Positions 40,801-48,267 of a stretch of 64,000 nt of DNA are shown piece after piece. The stretch is from positions 59,992-123,991 of the forward strand of contig JASANE010029219.1 of NCBI GenBank assembly GCA_030248225.1, given 5' to 3'. Below the pieces are notes generated by a model. It was not told the DNA's origin, did not search any database, and was given only the letters and a program-made list of their open reading frames with translations. The position numbers were made by a program, and so were the translations under genes. The DNA comes from Trileptium ribeirensis. Taxonomy: Eukaryota > Nematoda > Enoplea > Enoplida > Thoracostomopsidae. The number at the start of each line of letters is the position of its first letter. Position 1 is the first letter of the stretch.

Positions 40801-40884
40801 CCGAACACTTCGTTCTTTCTTTATCCTATGGTTATATCGAGCGCAGCTGTCAAGCAACTCAACATATGTAACATCTGATATCAT
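13641..40884 (-). CDS. d4/DPF family chromatin reader (Requiem-like, BAF45 type), six coding exons
   Basis: Exons: 40884-40765, 39958-39799, 31528-31401, 19556-18938, 15704-15466, 13835-13641. Every intron is GT/AG and phases match (0, 1, 0, 1, 0), giving 1461 nt or 486 residues plus TGA. Residues 1-93 match the Requiem N-terminal domain (RSVRLPF, then W near 45, then [10 protein letters not shown]). Residues ~100-136 are acidic ([14 protein letters not shown]). A C2H2 finger has ligands C168, C171, H184, H189. A Ser/Thr/Ala/Pro-rich linker follows. PHD1 ligands are C356, C359, C378, C381, H386, C389, C407, C410. PHD2 ligands are C413, C416, C428, C431, H436, C439, C454, C457. All zinc ligands are present. 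In animals this family is a subunit of BAF (SWI/SNF) remodelling complexes and its double PHD reads acylated/unmodified histone H3 tails; that role is inferred from family. Start: the ATG at 40884-40882, with a stop upstream in frame; an acceptor-like TATTAG near 40901 leaves open a 5' non-coding exon. Confidence 0.9.
13836..15465 (-). other. d4/DPF intron 5
   Basis: AT-rich intron between the PHD exons. A dispersed motif (GAGAGAAGTGAGGCGACCTAG, 13930-13950) near its 3' end resembles words in repeats at 22.3 and 49.7 kb. No gene or RNA was recognised. Confidence 0.7.
15466..15704 (-). CDS. d4/DPF coding exon 5 (PHD finger 1)
   Basis: Acceptor GTCGATTTCAG, donor GTAAG. Encodes GLYCDFCLG through [12 protein letters not shown] to [18 protein letters not shown], i.e. 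the whole first PHD and the first two zinc ligands of the second. The split of PHD2 across the next intron at SEND/DQLLF falls inside the hallmark junction of the double PHD. Confidence 0.95.
17297..17723. mobile_element. hAT-type MITE with perfect 8-bp target duplication (d4 intron 4)
   Basis: A 427-bp element. The left end reads CACGGTTTTTTTTCGC and the right end, reverse-complemented, CAGGGTTTTTTTCAA; both continue to GCGTAATTTACGC or AAATTACGC. It is flanked by identical CTGTCCGT at 17289-17296 and 17724-17731. It is non-coding, with T-rich subterminal arms. It lies in the intron between exons 4 and 5. Confidence 0.8.
18938..19556 (-). CDS. d4/DPF coding exon 4 (C2H2 finger and Ser/Thr-rich linker)
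   Basis: Acceptor TTGTCTTGTTTTAG, donor GTAAGT. Begins with a basic stretch ([11 protein letters not shown]), then the C2H2 finger [17 protein letters not shown] with its second histidine five residues on. The rest is a low-complexity Ser/Thr/Ala/Pro linker of about 150 residues. Phase 0 in, phase 1 out. Confidence 0.92.
20542..21062. repeat. Foldback element with imperfect long inverted arms
   Basis: The left arm (20542-20640) and the right arm (about 20965-21062) are imperfect reverse complements. For example CCAGATGTGGTGGTCCAAG on the left (complement) matches CTGGATGTGGCAATCCAAG on the right, and both ends carry CCAGGTTTYCGA or its complement. Between them, GTGGTTCGAAAACCTGG-like words recur at least six times. 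Non-coding, inside d4 intron 3. Confidence 0.6.
22330..24000. repeat. Diverged dispersed/tandem repeat units (d4 intron 3)
   Basis: A unit with the words GGCAAAAGTGATG, TTTCAATAGCAAAAGTGATGTC and CCAGGTCAAAATAGTAA appears at about 22380-22500, 23360-23560 and 23880-23990, each copy diverged. A related copy (ATAACTCATCTTCGG) is at 49801. Family unknown; no coding capacity. Confidence 0.5.
22925..23170. repeat. ~31-bp GC-rich minisatellite
   Basis: The unit CGGCTATCGTGTCGTCTGG plus TACTCGTCAACG is present in two near-perfect adjacent copies at about 23020-23085, with four or five diverged copies on either side. Open frames through it simply follow the repeat. Confidence 0.65.
24814..26194. mobile_element. 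Non-autonomous hAT element, copy 1 (carries a nested MITE)
   Basis: Termini are CAGGGAGTAACCGGAA (left) and, reverse-complemented on the right, CAGGGAATAACCGGAACC. Subterminal arms are dense in CCGGAACCGGAA words. Flanking 8-mers AAATATAT and ATATATAA agree at 6 of 8 positions. The interior aligns with the copy at 34330 (shared AAACGTAAGTAGGGC and GGAATTTTTCATCTTAACC). No ORF. A separate 227-bp element sits at 24992-25218. Located in d4 intron 3. Confidence 0.75.
24992..25218. mobile_element. Small GC-rich hAT-like MITE nested in hAT copy 1
   Basis: Ends TGGCTAGTC and GACTAGCCA (with a CAAG variant inside). The body contains GGCAGGTGAGCCGGGGG and AAAATCCGGCAAAAA. The undisturbed site is seen in the sister hAT copy at 34497-34504 (TCAAGTTC). 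Here the flanks are TCAAGTC (left) and GCAAGTTC (right), i.e. the same 8 bp with one deleted and one changed base. Same family as 51693-51864. Confidence 0.8.
27470..28190. repeat. AT-rich stretch with recurring AAGCTT/TATAAAGTTTA words
   Basis: The words TATAAAGTTTA, AAGCTTRATATAAA and ATTTATATAAA recur irregularly. Looks like a degenerated AT-rich repeat; no ORF, RNA or terminus recognised. Confidence 0.4.
28434..28569. repeat. Short inverted repeat
   Basis: GGACAGGGAGGCTTAA (28434-28449) is matched in reverse orientation at 28545-28569 with a 9-nt insertion in the second arm. Nothing else marks it as a transposon. Confidence 0.35.
28570..31400 (-). other. d4/DPF intron 3, 5' part: no recognisable element
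   Basis: AT-rich intron sequence. Short frames only; no motif, RNA gene or terminal repeat recognised. Confidence 0.5.
31401..31528 (-). CDS. d4/DPF coding exon 3 (acidic segment)
   Basis: Acceptor CCATCTTAG, donor GTTAGT. Encodes an acidic stretch ([22 protein letters not shown]) ending TFTR, matching the acidic patch that precedes the zinc finger in DPF proteins. Phase 1 in, phase 0 out. The exon is isolated, ~8.3 kb from exon 2 and ~11.8 kb from exon 4. Confidence 0.85.
31529..34329 (-). other. d4/DPF intron 2, 3' part: no recognisable gene
   Basis: Contains a C-rich patch at 32245-32580 with a short repeated word (CCCATTTCTATCTGG, twice) and otherwise AT-rich sequence. A 123-residue minus frame at 33430-33801 has no family resemblance. 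Confidence 0.45.
34330..37525. mobile_element. Non-autonomous hAT element, copy 2 (interrupted by a LINE)
   Basis: Left end CAGGTACTAACCAGAA, right end (complement) CAGAAAATAACCGGAACC, with the same CCGGAACCGG-rich arms and interior as copy 1. Flanking 8-mers ATACGCCG (34322-34329) and ATAAGTCG (37526-37533) agree at 6 of 8. Without the 2055-bp LINE it would be about 1.14 kb, close to copy 1 without its MITE (about 1.15 kb). Confidence 0.75.
35446..37500 (-). mobile_element. 5'-truncated CR1/L2-like LINE inserted in hAT copy 2
   Basis: Non-LTR retrotransposon copy lacking the endonuclease; only the pre-RT linker, reverse transcriptase and C-terminal domain remain. The breakpoint is precise because copy 1 shows the uninterrupted site (TTTAAATGAACGG). 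TATG occurs on both sides (35442-35445 and 37501-37504) and may be the short target duplication. The 3' UTR is about 155 bp and has no poly-A. The intact frame suggests a fairly recent insertion. Confidence 0.8.
35600..37555 (-). CDS. LINE reverse transcriptase ORF (endonuclease missing)
   Basis: The frame is 651 residues and open to its stop. The first ~19 residues (37555-37499) are read from the host hAT sequence, so the real LINE part starts at the pre-RT helix region. RT blocks in order: [27 protein letters not shown]...[38 protein letters not shown] (catalytic Asp), [23 protein letters not shown] (catalytic DD with F in place of Y). The C-terminal domain ends [16 protein letters not shown], typical of the CR1/L2/Rex1 group. 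It would copy element RNA at a nicked target. Without an endonuclease or its own promoter it is probably not mobile, though the RT looks catalytically complete. Confidence 0.88.
   Translation of the reverse strand: MISTYSISTYQKITGTVHNGAAWRALRRKHNAFRRYKRRGTASSFDRFSEASAQAAFHVDESIRMYEHKLAANIDVERKSLFKYALSRQSARPDIGHMRREDDSFAQSPQEVCDLFGVHVASVFNTAAFARIDGLPKTDHSLSTMSFSPADVELALNRLKNDASPGVDELNNKLLINTRSVIAARLSSLFNSSIASGVFPRDWKVAKVVPIFKNRGDRSKCDNYRPISLTSSVSKVLETLVRDKLIDYLSRHGLIYATQHGFISKRSTTTQLLDYLNFVTKCLDDGDWVDVAYVDFRKAFDCVNHEALLWKLELYGIRGTLLTWFRSYLVGRRQFVRVNGASSSWTTVTSGVPQGSVLGPLLFLMFVGDLDDYVSGSVYKFADDLRLARRIIRRMPDSSFDAMQRDLDGLSAYCSNWCLSINDDKSAIMHCGHDNPRVVYSLDDNLLHPTDQEKDLGIIMCSNLKFSEHCWMVAARAIRVVHLLRRTILRWTKPIWLQLYRALVRPHVEYAVTAWFPCLDRDVQTIERVQRLATKLVPAVRHWSYADRLRFFGIQSLQTRRTRSDLIFVYKMFHGGVDLPISKLFTRGFGITRGHNFKLETIEAPRLELRRTFFSQRVVRLWNSLPMHVVNAPSLSSFKQRLHSSDCLPVI
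37560..38560. repeat. Imperfect higher-order tandem array (d4 intron 2)
   Basis: Three sub-blocks recur. One has AACACCGGCAAT...CCAGAAAACCC (37588, 37730, 38282). One has GGGTCGATGAACCAC...CCAGAACCGGAGC (37667, 37812, 38010, 38365). One has TAACCTTGCTTCCGTGAAGG (37948, 38158, 38512). Spacing is irregular at 200-360 bp, so this is an expanded array with internal deletions. No ORF. Confidence 0.65.
39799..39958 (-). CDS. d4/DPF coding exon 2 (end of Requiem N-terminal domain)
   Basis: Acceptor CTATCTTTAG, donor GTATGT. Encodes a Trp plus Arg-rich segment ([10 protein letters not shown]) and [14 protein letters not shown], the basic block that closes the Requiem domain and probably serves nuclear import. 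Ends one base into a glycine codon completed by exon 3. Confidence 0.88.
40765..40884 (-). CDS. d4/DPF coding exon 1 (start of Requiem N-terminal domain)
   Basis: Forty codons from ATG to a GTAAAA donor after GLAQ. Contains [19 protein letters not shown], the most recognisable block of the Requiem N-terminal domain, preceded by a short helix-like segment ([12 protein letters not shown]). Ends in phase 0, matching exon 2. Confidence 0.85.
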
Positions 40885-42558
40885 AACGCTAGTTCGTAGC
40901 TAATACAATTTAAAAACGTCTTATAAAATATTCTGCAGATCAGAGCTATAAAATATATACATCTTTATGTTTTAACTACACGTCGAACAGCATATATTTT
41001 TAAAACAGAATCTCTATAATATACACAATGTTCAGGCCTTTGCCGTTTTCTTAAATTGTCAATTAACGCCAAAAGTTAAAACATGAATGGATAAAATCAA
41101 ACCACTCGCTAATTAGAACATCAAATATATTATTATGAAATAAATTCGACAAACGGTGCTCAAAAGCTTTTATCGCTAGATTTTCTGGCAGGGATTTGAT
41201 ATTGTTGTAGGGGAATATAGTGCTGGCTTCTCCAATTTCGCAGGCATTTTCGGTGCCCACTGGCAAAAAATACATGCCCCAGTTGGCCCCTGACAAATTT
41301 TTTGTCTCCCCCCCCCGTAAAAACCCACACCGTTGACATAAAAATCTTGTATATAAATGTCTTTAAAAAGTCAATTTCTGAAATTAAAAAAATAATTTCA
41401 GTGAAAAACTAGGATGAAAAGCTTATAGACGTTTTAACTCTTTTTATAAAGACGTTTTTTCACCGTTTCTGAGACTTTTTATAAATATTTTCGCGTTTTA
41501 GCTGAAAAATATTAACTTTCAAGGATTTTAGATTCGCACTACCTTCAGTTCAAGCCGGTGGCTTAGGCAGTTCAAGCCGGGGACGTAGGCGAATAATCCA
41601 GATAATGCCCCCCACAGCTTCATTCAGTGACCAGCTGTGAAATCTTGCTGTAAAGTGTCGAAGAATTAAGCTAATGATTGCAAATATGCAAATCAGGTGA
41701 ACTTAGAAAGATGCTAATTAGACTTCCCAATTAGTCTGTTGAACAATGCTAAACAAGCAGGTTGTAACCATCATTTGGTATTGAGTTTAACAGTCGTCTT
41801 AATGTGTAACAATTGCAGCTACTGCAAACGTTCATGCAGCTGCCATCGAAATTCGATTGTCAGTAAAATAGTTTTGATTTTAACGCTCACTGCGCTAAAG
41901 CACTAAAAATTATGGCGGTATATCGTCCTGCTAACGCATCATTCTGGTAGAGAAGCCACAAATCTTTGCTTCGAAGCCGCAGAGAAAACATCCGTGTATC
42001 TTTTTCGAAAAATGTATTGTCGCAGGATACACACATTGTGCGTTTAGGCGGTTCATGTTAGTATATATATTTGCCTTAGCAAGAACACACGAAGGCACTT
42101 CATTTGAGAGCCTCGTGATGACGGTTTGTTGCAAACCAAAAATACTTCATATTCATAATTCTTAAATCATACCGATTTACGTTCTTTTCTCGACTTTTCA
42201 ACGCTAATAAATTTATAATTCGGTATTATTTATTGAGGCCAAAATATTTTGCATACAAACTCACTAACATCGCTTTGATTTTTGATGAATTTTCAATGTG
42301 AGCCCAGATAAGCTCGAAAAACCCGTCGAAAGTTTGCATTTTTCAGATTTACGATACTTTACGGATCTTTGATTTCTGGTTCTTTTTAATTTTCAGCTGA
42401 TTTTTTGGAATACCTACATTTATAAATTAGGGACTTGTCTCATGGCCAAGAAAATTAATTCTGAGTGTATACAAAAGTTAGGAAAATACTTACATTTCGT
42501 TAAAGTCGAAGACCCAAAACAAAACTCAAATAGTCTTGACAGCAACAACAACAATTAG

Positions 42559-43369
42559 TGAACTCAGGATACCACACCAGCATCTGTATAAAGAGTATAT
42601 ATTTGATGAGCCAACATTCAAACAAAAGCGACATTACGTTATGTATCTCTGTGATTAGTCAGTAATGCACATGAAATCAGCACACTGCAGTTACGCATTA
42701 AAGCCGCAGAAAAACTTCGATGATCAGGCACGATCCTGTAACGCAGATGGTTCATAATAACTTCTTAAATTATATTTTTCTATGATATAAAATAAAATTC
42801 GAGATATAAGCATTATTGATCATCATTAGCTAGACAAAACAATGAGGCACCAAGCGGTGTTTCTGCAGGCAATCATTTTTTAGACAAGATAAGACGAAAC
42901 ACGTTGCAAAATAAATTAATCAAAATACGTACGTCGGTCGCTTCAGAATATTTTACATAGTTTTCAACGAAAATGCATGGCAACGAAAAAAACTGAATTA
43001 AATTCTGTTTTCAACAATTTTCCGCCAGCATGGTAGCTTGTTAGTTTCGACTAGGGAGACTCTACAACGGCGCAAAAATATATATCATCGCACCAACCGG
43101 CCAATATCTATTTAGCAATTCCGTCAAAATCGCTCGCAATCCACACCCCTTGGGCAAGTCACCGCCAGCGTCAGCGTTGTGATGTTTACTGCCCTCTCTC
43201 ATCTTGTTCACAATGTGGTCAGGATAAAATAATCCTACCAAACGTCTGTGCTTCAATTTTTGATCCTTCGCGTTTGCATAGCAAAAATAGTAACGCGCAC
43301 CCAATGCAGTAGTTCACACTCCAAGGAAAATACTATATATACTGCAGTAGTGTTAGTAACTTCGCCTCA
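42559..43369 (-). repeat. LTR 1 (3' LTR of copy A)
   Basis: About 811 bp, TG...CA termini on the minus strand, nearly identical to LTR 3. It has a short insertion (GGATACC) after GAACTCA near its low end. It contains an 80-codon frame (43304-43062) opening with TTG that is also open in LTRs 3 and 4 but broken in LTR 2; there is no evidence it is translated. Confidence 0.75.
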
Positions 43370-43547
43370 CTACGCCCGCGTTTTATGGCGAGGCCTCATG
43401 AGCCAAAAATAAAGTATTACTGCTTGTAGGTAAATAATTTAGTGTTGCAATTTCATTGATTTCACTAAACGTTATACAGCCCAATCAAAAATTACATAAA
43501 ACAACGTCCATTCAAAAACAAAAAATATTGTGTGATAACAAGGTGCC

Positions 43548-43561
43548 TGTACAGGCATTTG
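43548..43561. repeat. 14-bp perfect palindrome
   Basis: Around TGCCTGTACAGGCA, next to an ACAAGGTGCC word, upstream of the 3' LTR of copy A. The same palindrome occurs in copy C near 57823-57836. Confidence 0.5.
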
Positions 43562-43799
43562 AGAATTGGCTTGTCAATAATATGCTAGTAATGGAATCAA
43601 TTTGATTGTGATGGTGGCGCTACAATTTTTCTTTCACTGGACGATACTTAATACATATATATGCTGCCCTTAAATCAAATTCTCTCTTAATTTTTTTCGT
43701 TTGGTTCAAAAATAGTATCTTCTTTTCCCCTGAAGCCGTCAACCCTAGAAGGTATAACAACTACGATTTAGGGGGGGATCGTAACGACAGAGTCTAAAC

Positions 43800-44245
43800 G
43801 GACCCAGCCGGTGTGGCATCCCGTCTATGAGCAACTGGTGTTTCTGGTAGTTGATACACACAGTGCCTAGTTGTTGTAAAACATCTACGCCGATGATTAC
43901 AGAACGGGTGCAATAATCCGAGACGAAGACGTGAAAAGCAAAAATTCGATTACCGATTTCCAGAGCGACTTAGGTGTCTCCTTTCATCTGTAAACTGTGA
44001 CCGGTTATGCCAACTGCTCAGGTCCAAGGCACTGAGACGTAAGTCATCCTCTGAAAATCCTAGGCTATTGAATGTATCAGAAGACATTATTGTTGTTACT
44101 ACTGGTATCCAAAGCACCGGTGAACTGTTTTCCATCTATTGTTACCTTAATTTCTGACGCTGCTTTTCCAACCGTGAACACGGTTTCAGCAGTCGCTCTG
44201 ATTGTCTCTTGATTATTATCAGGTTGATGTGATTTTCCACGACAA
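43800..44245 (-). pseudogene. Retropepsin (aspartic protease) remnant, copy A
   Basis: Minus-strand frame: SEIKVTIDGKQFTGALDTS, then a frameshift, then VALEIGNRIFAFHVF and RSVIIGVDVLQQLG. That is the retropepsin order of active-site loop and the C-terminal I-I-G-x-D-x-L. The catalytic triad is altered to D-T-S (44109-44101). A TGA follows within ten codons. It lies downstream of the envelope remnant, which is not the usual gag-pro-pol-env order. Inactive. Confidence 0.7.
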
Positions 44246-44263
44246 AACGGTAACTCACATACC

Positions 44264-46150
44264 TCAATGGCTGAATGATCCGGCTGGACAGATACAAATC
44301 CCTAAACGGGCTATCACAATGTAGTGATTAGGGCGGGCTTCCACCCATTTACTGCGTGGTCGGTATTTTACTGGTCTTTCCGACATCTCTGTGTTCCCGG
44401 TCACCGGGTAGGGGGCAGAACCTGAGCAGCAACAACTAATAAATTTGTTACATTTTTTCCAACATACGTGCAAAAGACACAGAAGAATTATTACGATAAC
44501 AAGGGCAGGCACAAGATACATGACTTCGCTAGGTACGTCCATGTCGTCCTGCATCAAGTACTGCAACTCACGCTTTAACCTTTGATTGGTTAAAGCAGAG
44601 TGATACTTAACATATTTAAATTTACTCCAGCTAGGTGGTGCAATAACCAAGAAATTGAGATTTATTTTTCCAAACTGTTGCATGAACACCTCGAAATCTT
44701 GTACTGGCCTATAACTAGACATTAATACCAGATCTCCTACAATTAGCATTGAAAAATTTGAGTGTGCAAGGAACATTACACCATGCTTTGGCACCTGTAA
44801 TTTATCGGTTTAGTAATTTTGCCCCAGGCTGAATTCGCGTAACGTGCACGTACTCTTCGGATGTTCTAACTAGAATACCCACACGTGTACTTTGAATTAC
44901 AGTTTCTAGGGAGTATTGTTTAATGTCAAATATACAAGCCTCATTAACCGTTGAATTTTTCAAATCATGAAGACAACTATCACTGATACTTGAGGGTAGG
45001 GCACCGCGATCACAAAACCACAATCCGGTGGTTTTGTGGCACCCCTCAGATCTTACCTCAAGAAAATATCCCCTGTTGAGAGTCTTATCGTATGTAATAT
45101 ATTGTGGCAATGACAGCCTGGCAGTAACATTTGTATTCTTATTATTAAACCCTGCGTTAACGACCCGCATAAGCGGTAGGATATTCTCCACCCGCATGCG
45201 CGGTATTTCTAGTATAACGCCACCTGGTGTCTACAATGTCCATTAAAACTGGGTACACCTTAACGAAATGATAAAATAAACTTGGATCATGCACGTATAC
45301 TGTATCATGCAATGTAATTTCTTTTTGTACTAACAGCCTTTTTGTGAAGCTGTCAGTATGTCAGCACAAAGTGTTCCACTGTTACTAGCTAGCACCATGG
45401 CTTTAATTATATTGCGGACCTCATTCAAAAAGAAATTTGTTTGAGCCATAAAATGTGTCCACGCTACATGACAGTGCACTCTAATGATACTGTGGTTTGT
45501 TCTATATATCGGACAATATCATGCGTTATTGCAAAAATTCTCTCTTGATTCACGGTTAACTGTTGAATCTGCTACGAATCTTTAATAAGCTGTTTCCCAA
45601 AAACCCGGACAGAGTTTCTTAACGCAGTAATTTTTGGTGTTAAGTGCGACATTTGTATACTGTTAGCTATTCCCATGCCGATGCCTGCCACTGATGCGAC
45701 ACCAGCCAGGGCCACACCAATAAAACGTTTTCCCTCCTAGCCTGAACAAACGTACATGCAAACGGCTTATCTGTACATATGCTTTATAGTAAAGCTTCAT
45801 AGAAGCTAGGGTCGATCGAATCCTAAAAATTTTGACTGAATTTGATAAAAGCTTTTCGTGATTCTTCATGCAATATTTGATGGCCAGTGCAATTACAGTC
45901 TTTTGGATTGACTGAAAATCGCACTACATTCTTACAGGCCTCATGTTGTTCGTGCCTAGTGTGCATCAGTATAGGTACATACACTGAATCCGAGGCTGTC
46001 ATTACCAGGCCTTCCGGGACAAACCCAACCCCAAACGATGGGAATAGATGGGGATGAAGTTTATTCAACGTTTTGGTTAATGCTAGTTCTGCTGGTGATA
46101 TCATTAAGAACAAAACATTAACCCCAAAAACAAATATGAAAATTTATATG
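44264..46150 (-). pseudogene. Envelope glycoprotein remnant (class I fusion type, errantivirus/Baculo_F-like), copy A
   Basis: In order on the minus strand: a hydrophobic signal-like segment beginning about 46125 with no ATG of its own; an ectodomain start (45823-46113); a stop and frameshift near 45740-45820; a basic R-R-E/G-K-R-type cleavage site at about 45725-45740; an Ala/Gly-rich fusion-peptide-like helix; further stops; then a Cys-containing domain (44802-45197, with GLWFCDRG and EACIFDI). The last part (44264-44794) has one transmembrane helix (LVPALVIVIILLCLL) and a Cys-rich cytoplasmic tail. The layout is that of insect errantivirus envelopes. It is broken by at least three stops and two frameshifts. 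All these breaks recur in copy C. Confidence 0.65.
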
Positions 46151-47638
46151 GTTTGGTCCTAGCAGAAAAATTCTTTTTAACAGAAGAACTATATTCATAA
46201 GTAGCAGTTTCGACTTGCCCCTCTCGCTTGGGAGTAGGCTCCTTTAGTGAAATCATGCCTACTAGCTGGGGATAGGCTTTCTCAACAAGCAATGAGTTCT
46301 GCTTACTAAGAACCTCAAGTTGGCTACGCAATTTCTCAATCTCATCCCGGTCTTTATTTTGATTACAAGGTGCCTGTAGCGGCGCAGTTGCAACCTGCCC
46401 AACAGTAGTGGTGGCCACAACACTAGTATTCTTCGGACGACTTGCCATAGGGCCTACGTTTGAAATATTTGGCCAAGAGTTCGGTGGCAACGGTCGTGGG
46501 AAATTTTGTGAAAAATTGCCTCGAGGCTGCATATTATAATTGGAAGGTCGGTTATTTTGCCGATTGGCATTATTTTGATCACCTCTTAACAGGCAGCTCA
46601 TGGCCATGTGGCCCATTCTTCCAGTTATAACACCGTGGACCCCTAAAAGAAAAATTTTGTGATACGTAGTTGTCAATAAACGGTCTATTATTAGGCCGCC
46701 TATGTTGATTTGGGCCAAATGTGGATGGACGCGGACGGTTATCCCGTCTCGGACCGTTATTCCTATCCCGTTGTAATGTATTTGCAATTTCATTTTGATT
46801 TTTAGCCAATAGCTCCATACACTGAGCCACTTTGTGCAATGTTTGATCACGAACTAGTGTGTTAGTTGTACTAGCAAGGCTCACTGTGTGGACCCAGGTC
46901 CACATAAGACCGCTTGCATATCTAAGCGCTGCGCCAGATCTTCAGCCTGGCGTAGTGTATTAGGCATATCACGAAAGAAATGCGGTTTTATTTCCGATCG
47001 GAGGTCACTGAAAAATGGACTGATAATTTTTCGTTGCAAATTCTCGTCAGTCTCATGTGGGTATATGCTCCTACAGGCCTTCTAATTGCCTTGAGATAGG
47101 CAGTCAGTGACTCGCCACTCAATTGCTGGCGTTGTTCAAGCGCCGCTTCGTCTAACAAAGACCACTCTGGTGTCAACAAAGCGTTCTTTAACGATCGCAC
47201 CAGATCATTATAATTTCTCTTGGATGCATCCGGTAGGCGGTCATATGTGTCCTTAGCTCTATCTCTGAAGTATGCCGGCAGAACTTTTAACTTCATGTTA
47301 TCGTCAATTATTCTAGCATCACAAACAGAATTAAAATTTTCTAGCCAAGAGTTAAAATCCTGACCAGTAAGATCTCCTCGGAAGGGCTTGATGGTGAACT
47401 CATTCTCATTGCCCAACCGAACTCGCTGTAAAATCTCGTCAAAATCATTAGAAAGATCTCTCAGACCATTATTCTTCACCAATGTATCCATAACCTCAAT
47501 TTCAGCTTCTGTCTCAAAAAATGAACTTTCGTTTTCGTCGTCAGTCGGCTCTAAATTAGCCAAATGTGCACTACGTAACTTATAAATGGCTGTACTTGTA
47601 CGAATTTTAGGCGACTCTACTTCTTGTAATGCAACCAA
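46104..47638 (-). pseudogene. gag remnant, copy A
   Basis: Matches the more intact gag of fragment B. The capsid-like half has FRGDLTGQDFNSWLENF and LSGESLTAYLKAI. Compared with B it has an internal ~54-nt deletion (near 47465), a one-base deletion near 47080 that shifts the frame, and a two-base deletion in the zinc knuckle (near 46619) that destroys CYNCGRMGHMAMSC. The C-terminal segment after PLQA, with a coiled-coil-like run (EIEKLRSQLEVLSKQ), runs straight into the envelope signal region, leaving no room for polymerase. Confidence 0.75.
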
Positions 47639-47871
47639 GTCCTTTTTACCCGGTTAGGAAAATCGGGTCTCGGTGGGACCTCCAACTGTAGCGAAGCTAG
47701 TCCTAATAGGTATAAAATACTTCAACTTTTCCAACGATGACCTAGTGTAATAGTAGCACTCAGAACCTAGGACTTCACTTGCTACACAAATATAATAAGC
47801 ACCTAACTTAATATTACTAAGATAAATAATTGTACGGCAATAAAATAATGAATTGTTTGAATTGACATGGT

Positions 47872-48267
47872 GGATCTAAGGATCCAAATAATAAATTAAT
47901 ATTAATAGTCGAGCAAACTTTATGAACTACAAGGTGGATCCGTCGATCCGGGCCTAAGCTTTGACTTAAGCTTAGCTCAGCCTAGTCAATATATTTTATC
48001 GGAGCACCCTTGTGCTCTCAAGTAAACAAATTTTCGGAGCACCCCTGTGCTCTCAATAGAAAATTTTAGGAGCAGCCCTCTGCTCTCAAGAAGAGATTTT
48101 TCCGGAGCAGCCCTCTGCTCTCAATAACCCAAGAAAATGTGGAGCAGCCCTCTGCTCTCAATAACCCAACAAAATGTGGAGCACCCCGTGTGCTCTGAAA
48201 GACCCACTAGTAAATGGAGCACCCCTGTGCTCTCAATAGTAAATTTTCGGAGCAGCCAGTCTGCTCT
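47872..48267. repeat. Leader hairpin array, copy A (eight GAGCA-type hairpins plus three others)
   Basis: Eight units spaced about 34-38 bp each contain a 6-bp stem with a 4-5-nt loop. Units 1, 2, 6 and 7 are GAGCAC...GTGCTC. Units 3, 4, 5 and 8 are GAGCAG...CTGCTC. Starts: 48002, 48037, 48070, 48105, 48142, 48179, 48216, 48250. Just before them are GGATC-TAAG-GATCC (47872-47885), GGATC-CGTC-GATCC (47936-47949) and CTAAGCTT-TGACTT-AAGCTTAG (47954-47975). They lie between the 5' LTR and gag, where packaging and dimerisation signals sit in retroelements. Spacers are AT-rich. Confidence 0.85.

Larger units (their letters stand above)
38561..42558. other. d4/DPF introns 1-2 and 5' flank: no further gene recognised
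   Basis: Apart from exons 1 and 2, this stretch holds AT-rich sequence with short frames. 40885-42558 would contain the d4 promoter and any 5' non-coding exon, but no core promoter element stands out. Confidence 0.4.

Noticed and set aside
44264..45197. A host membrane protein gene
   Set aside because: Same strand and block as a gag and protease inside matched LTRs, present twice with the same breaks; better explained as an element envelope remnant.
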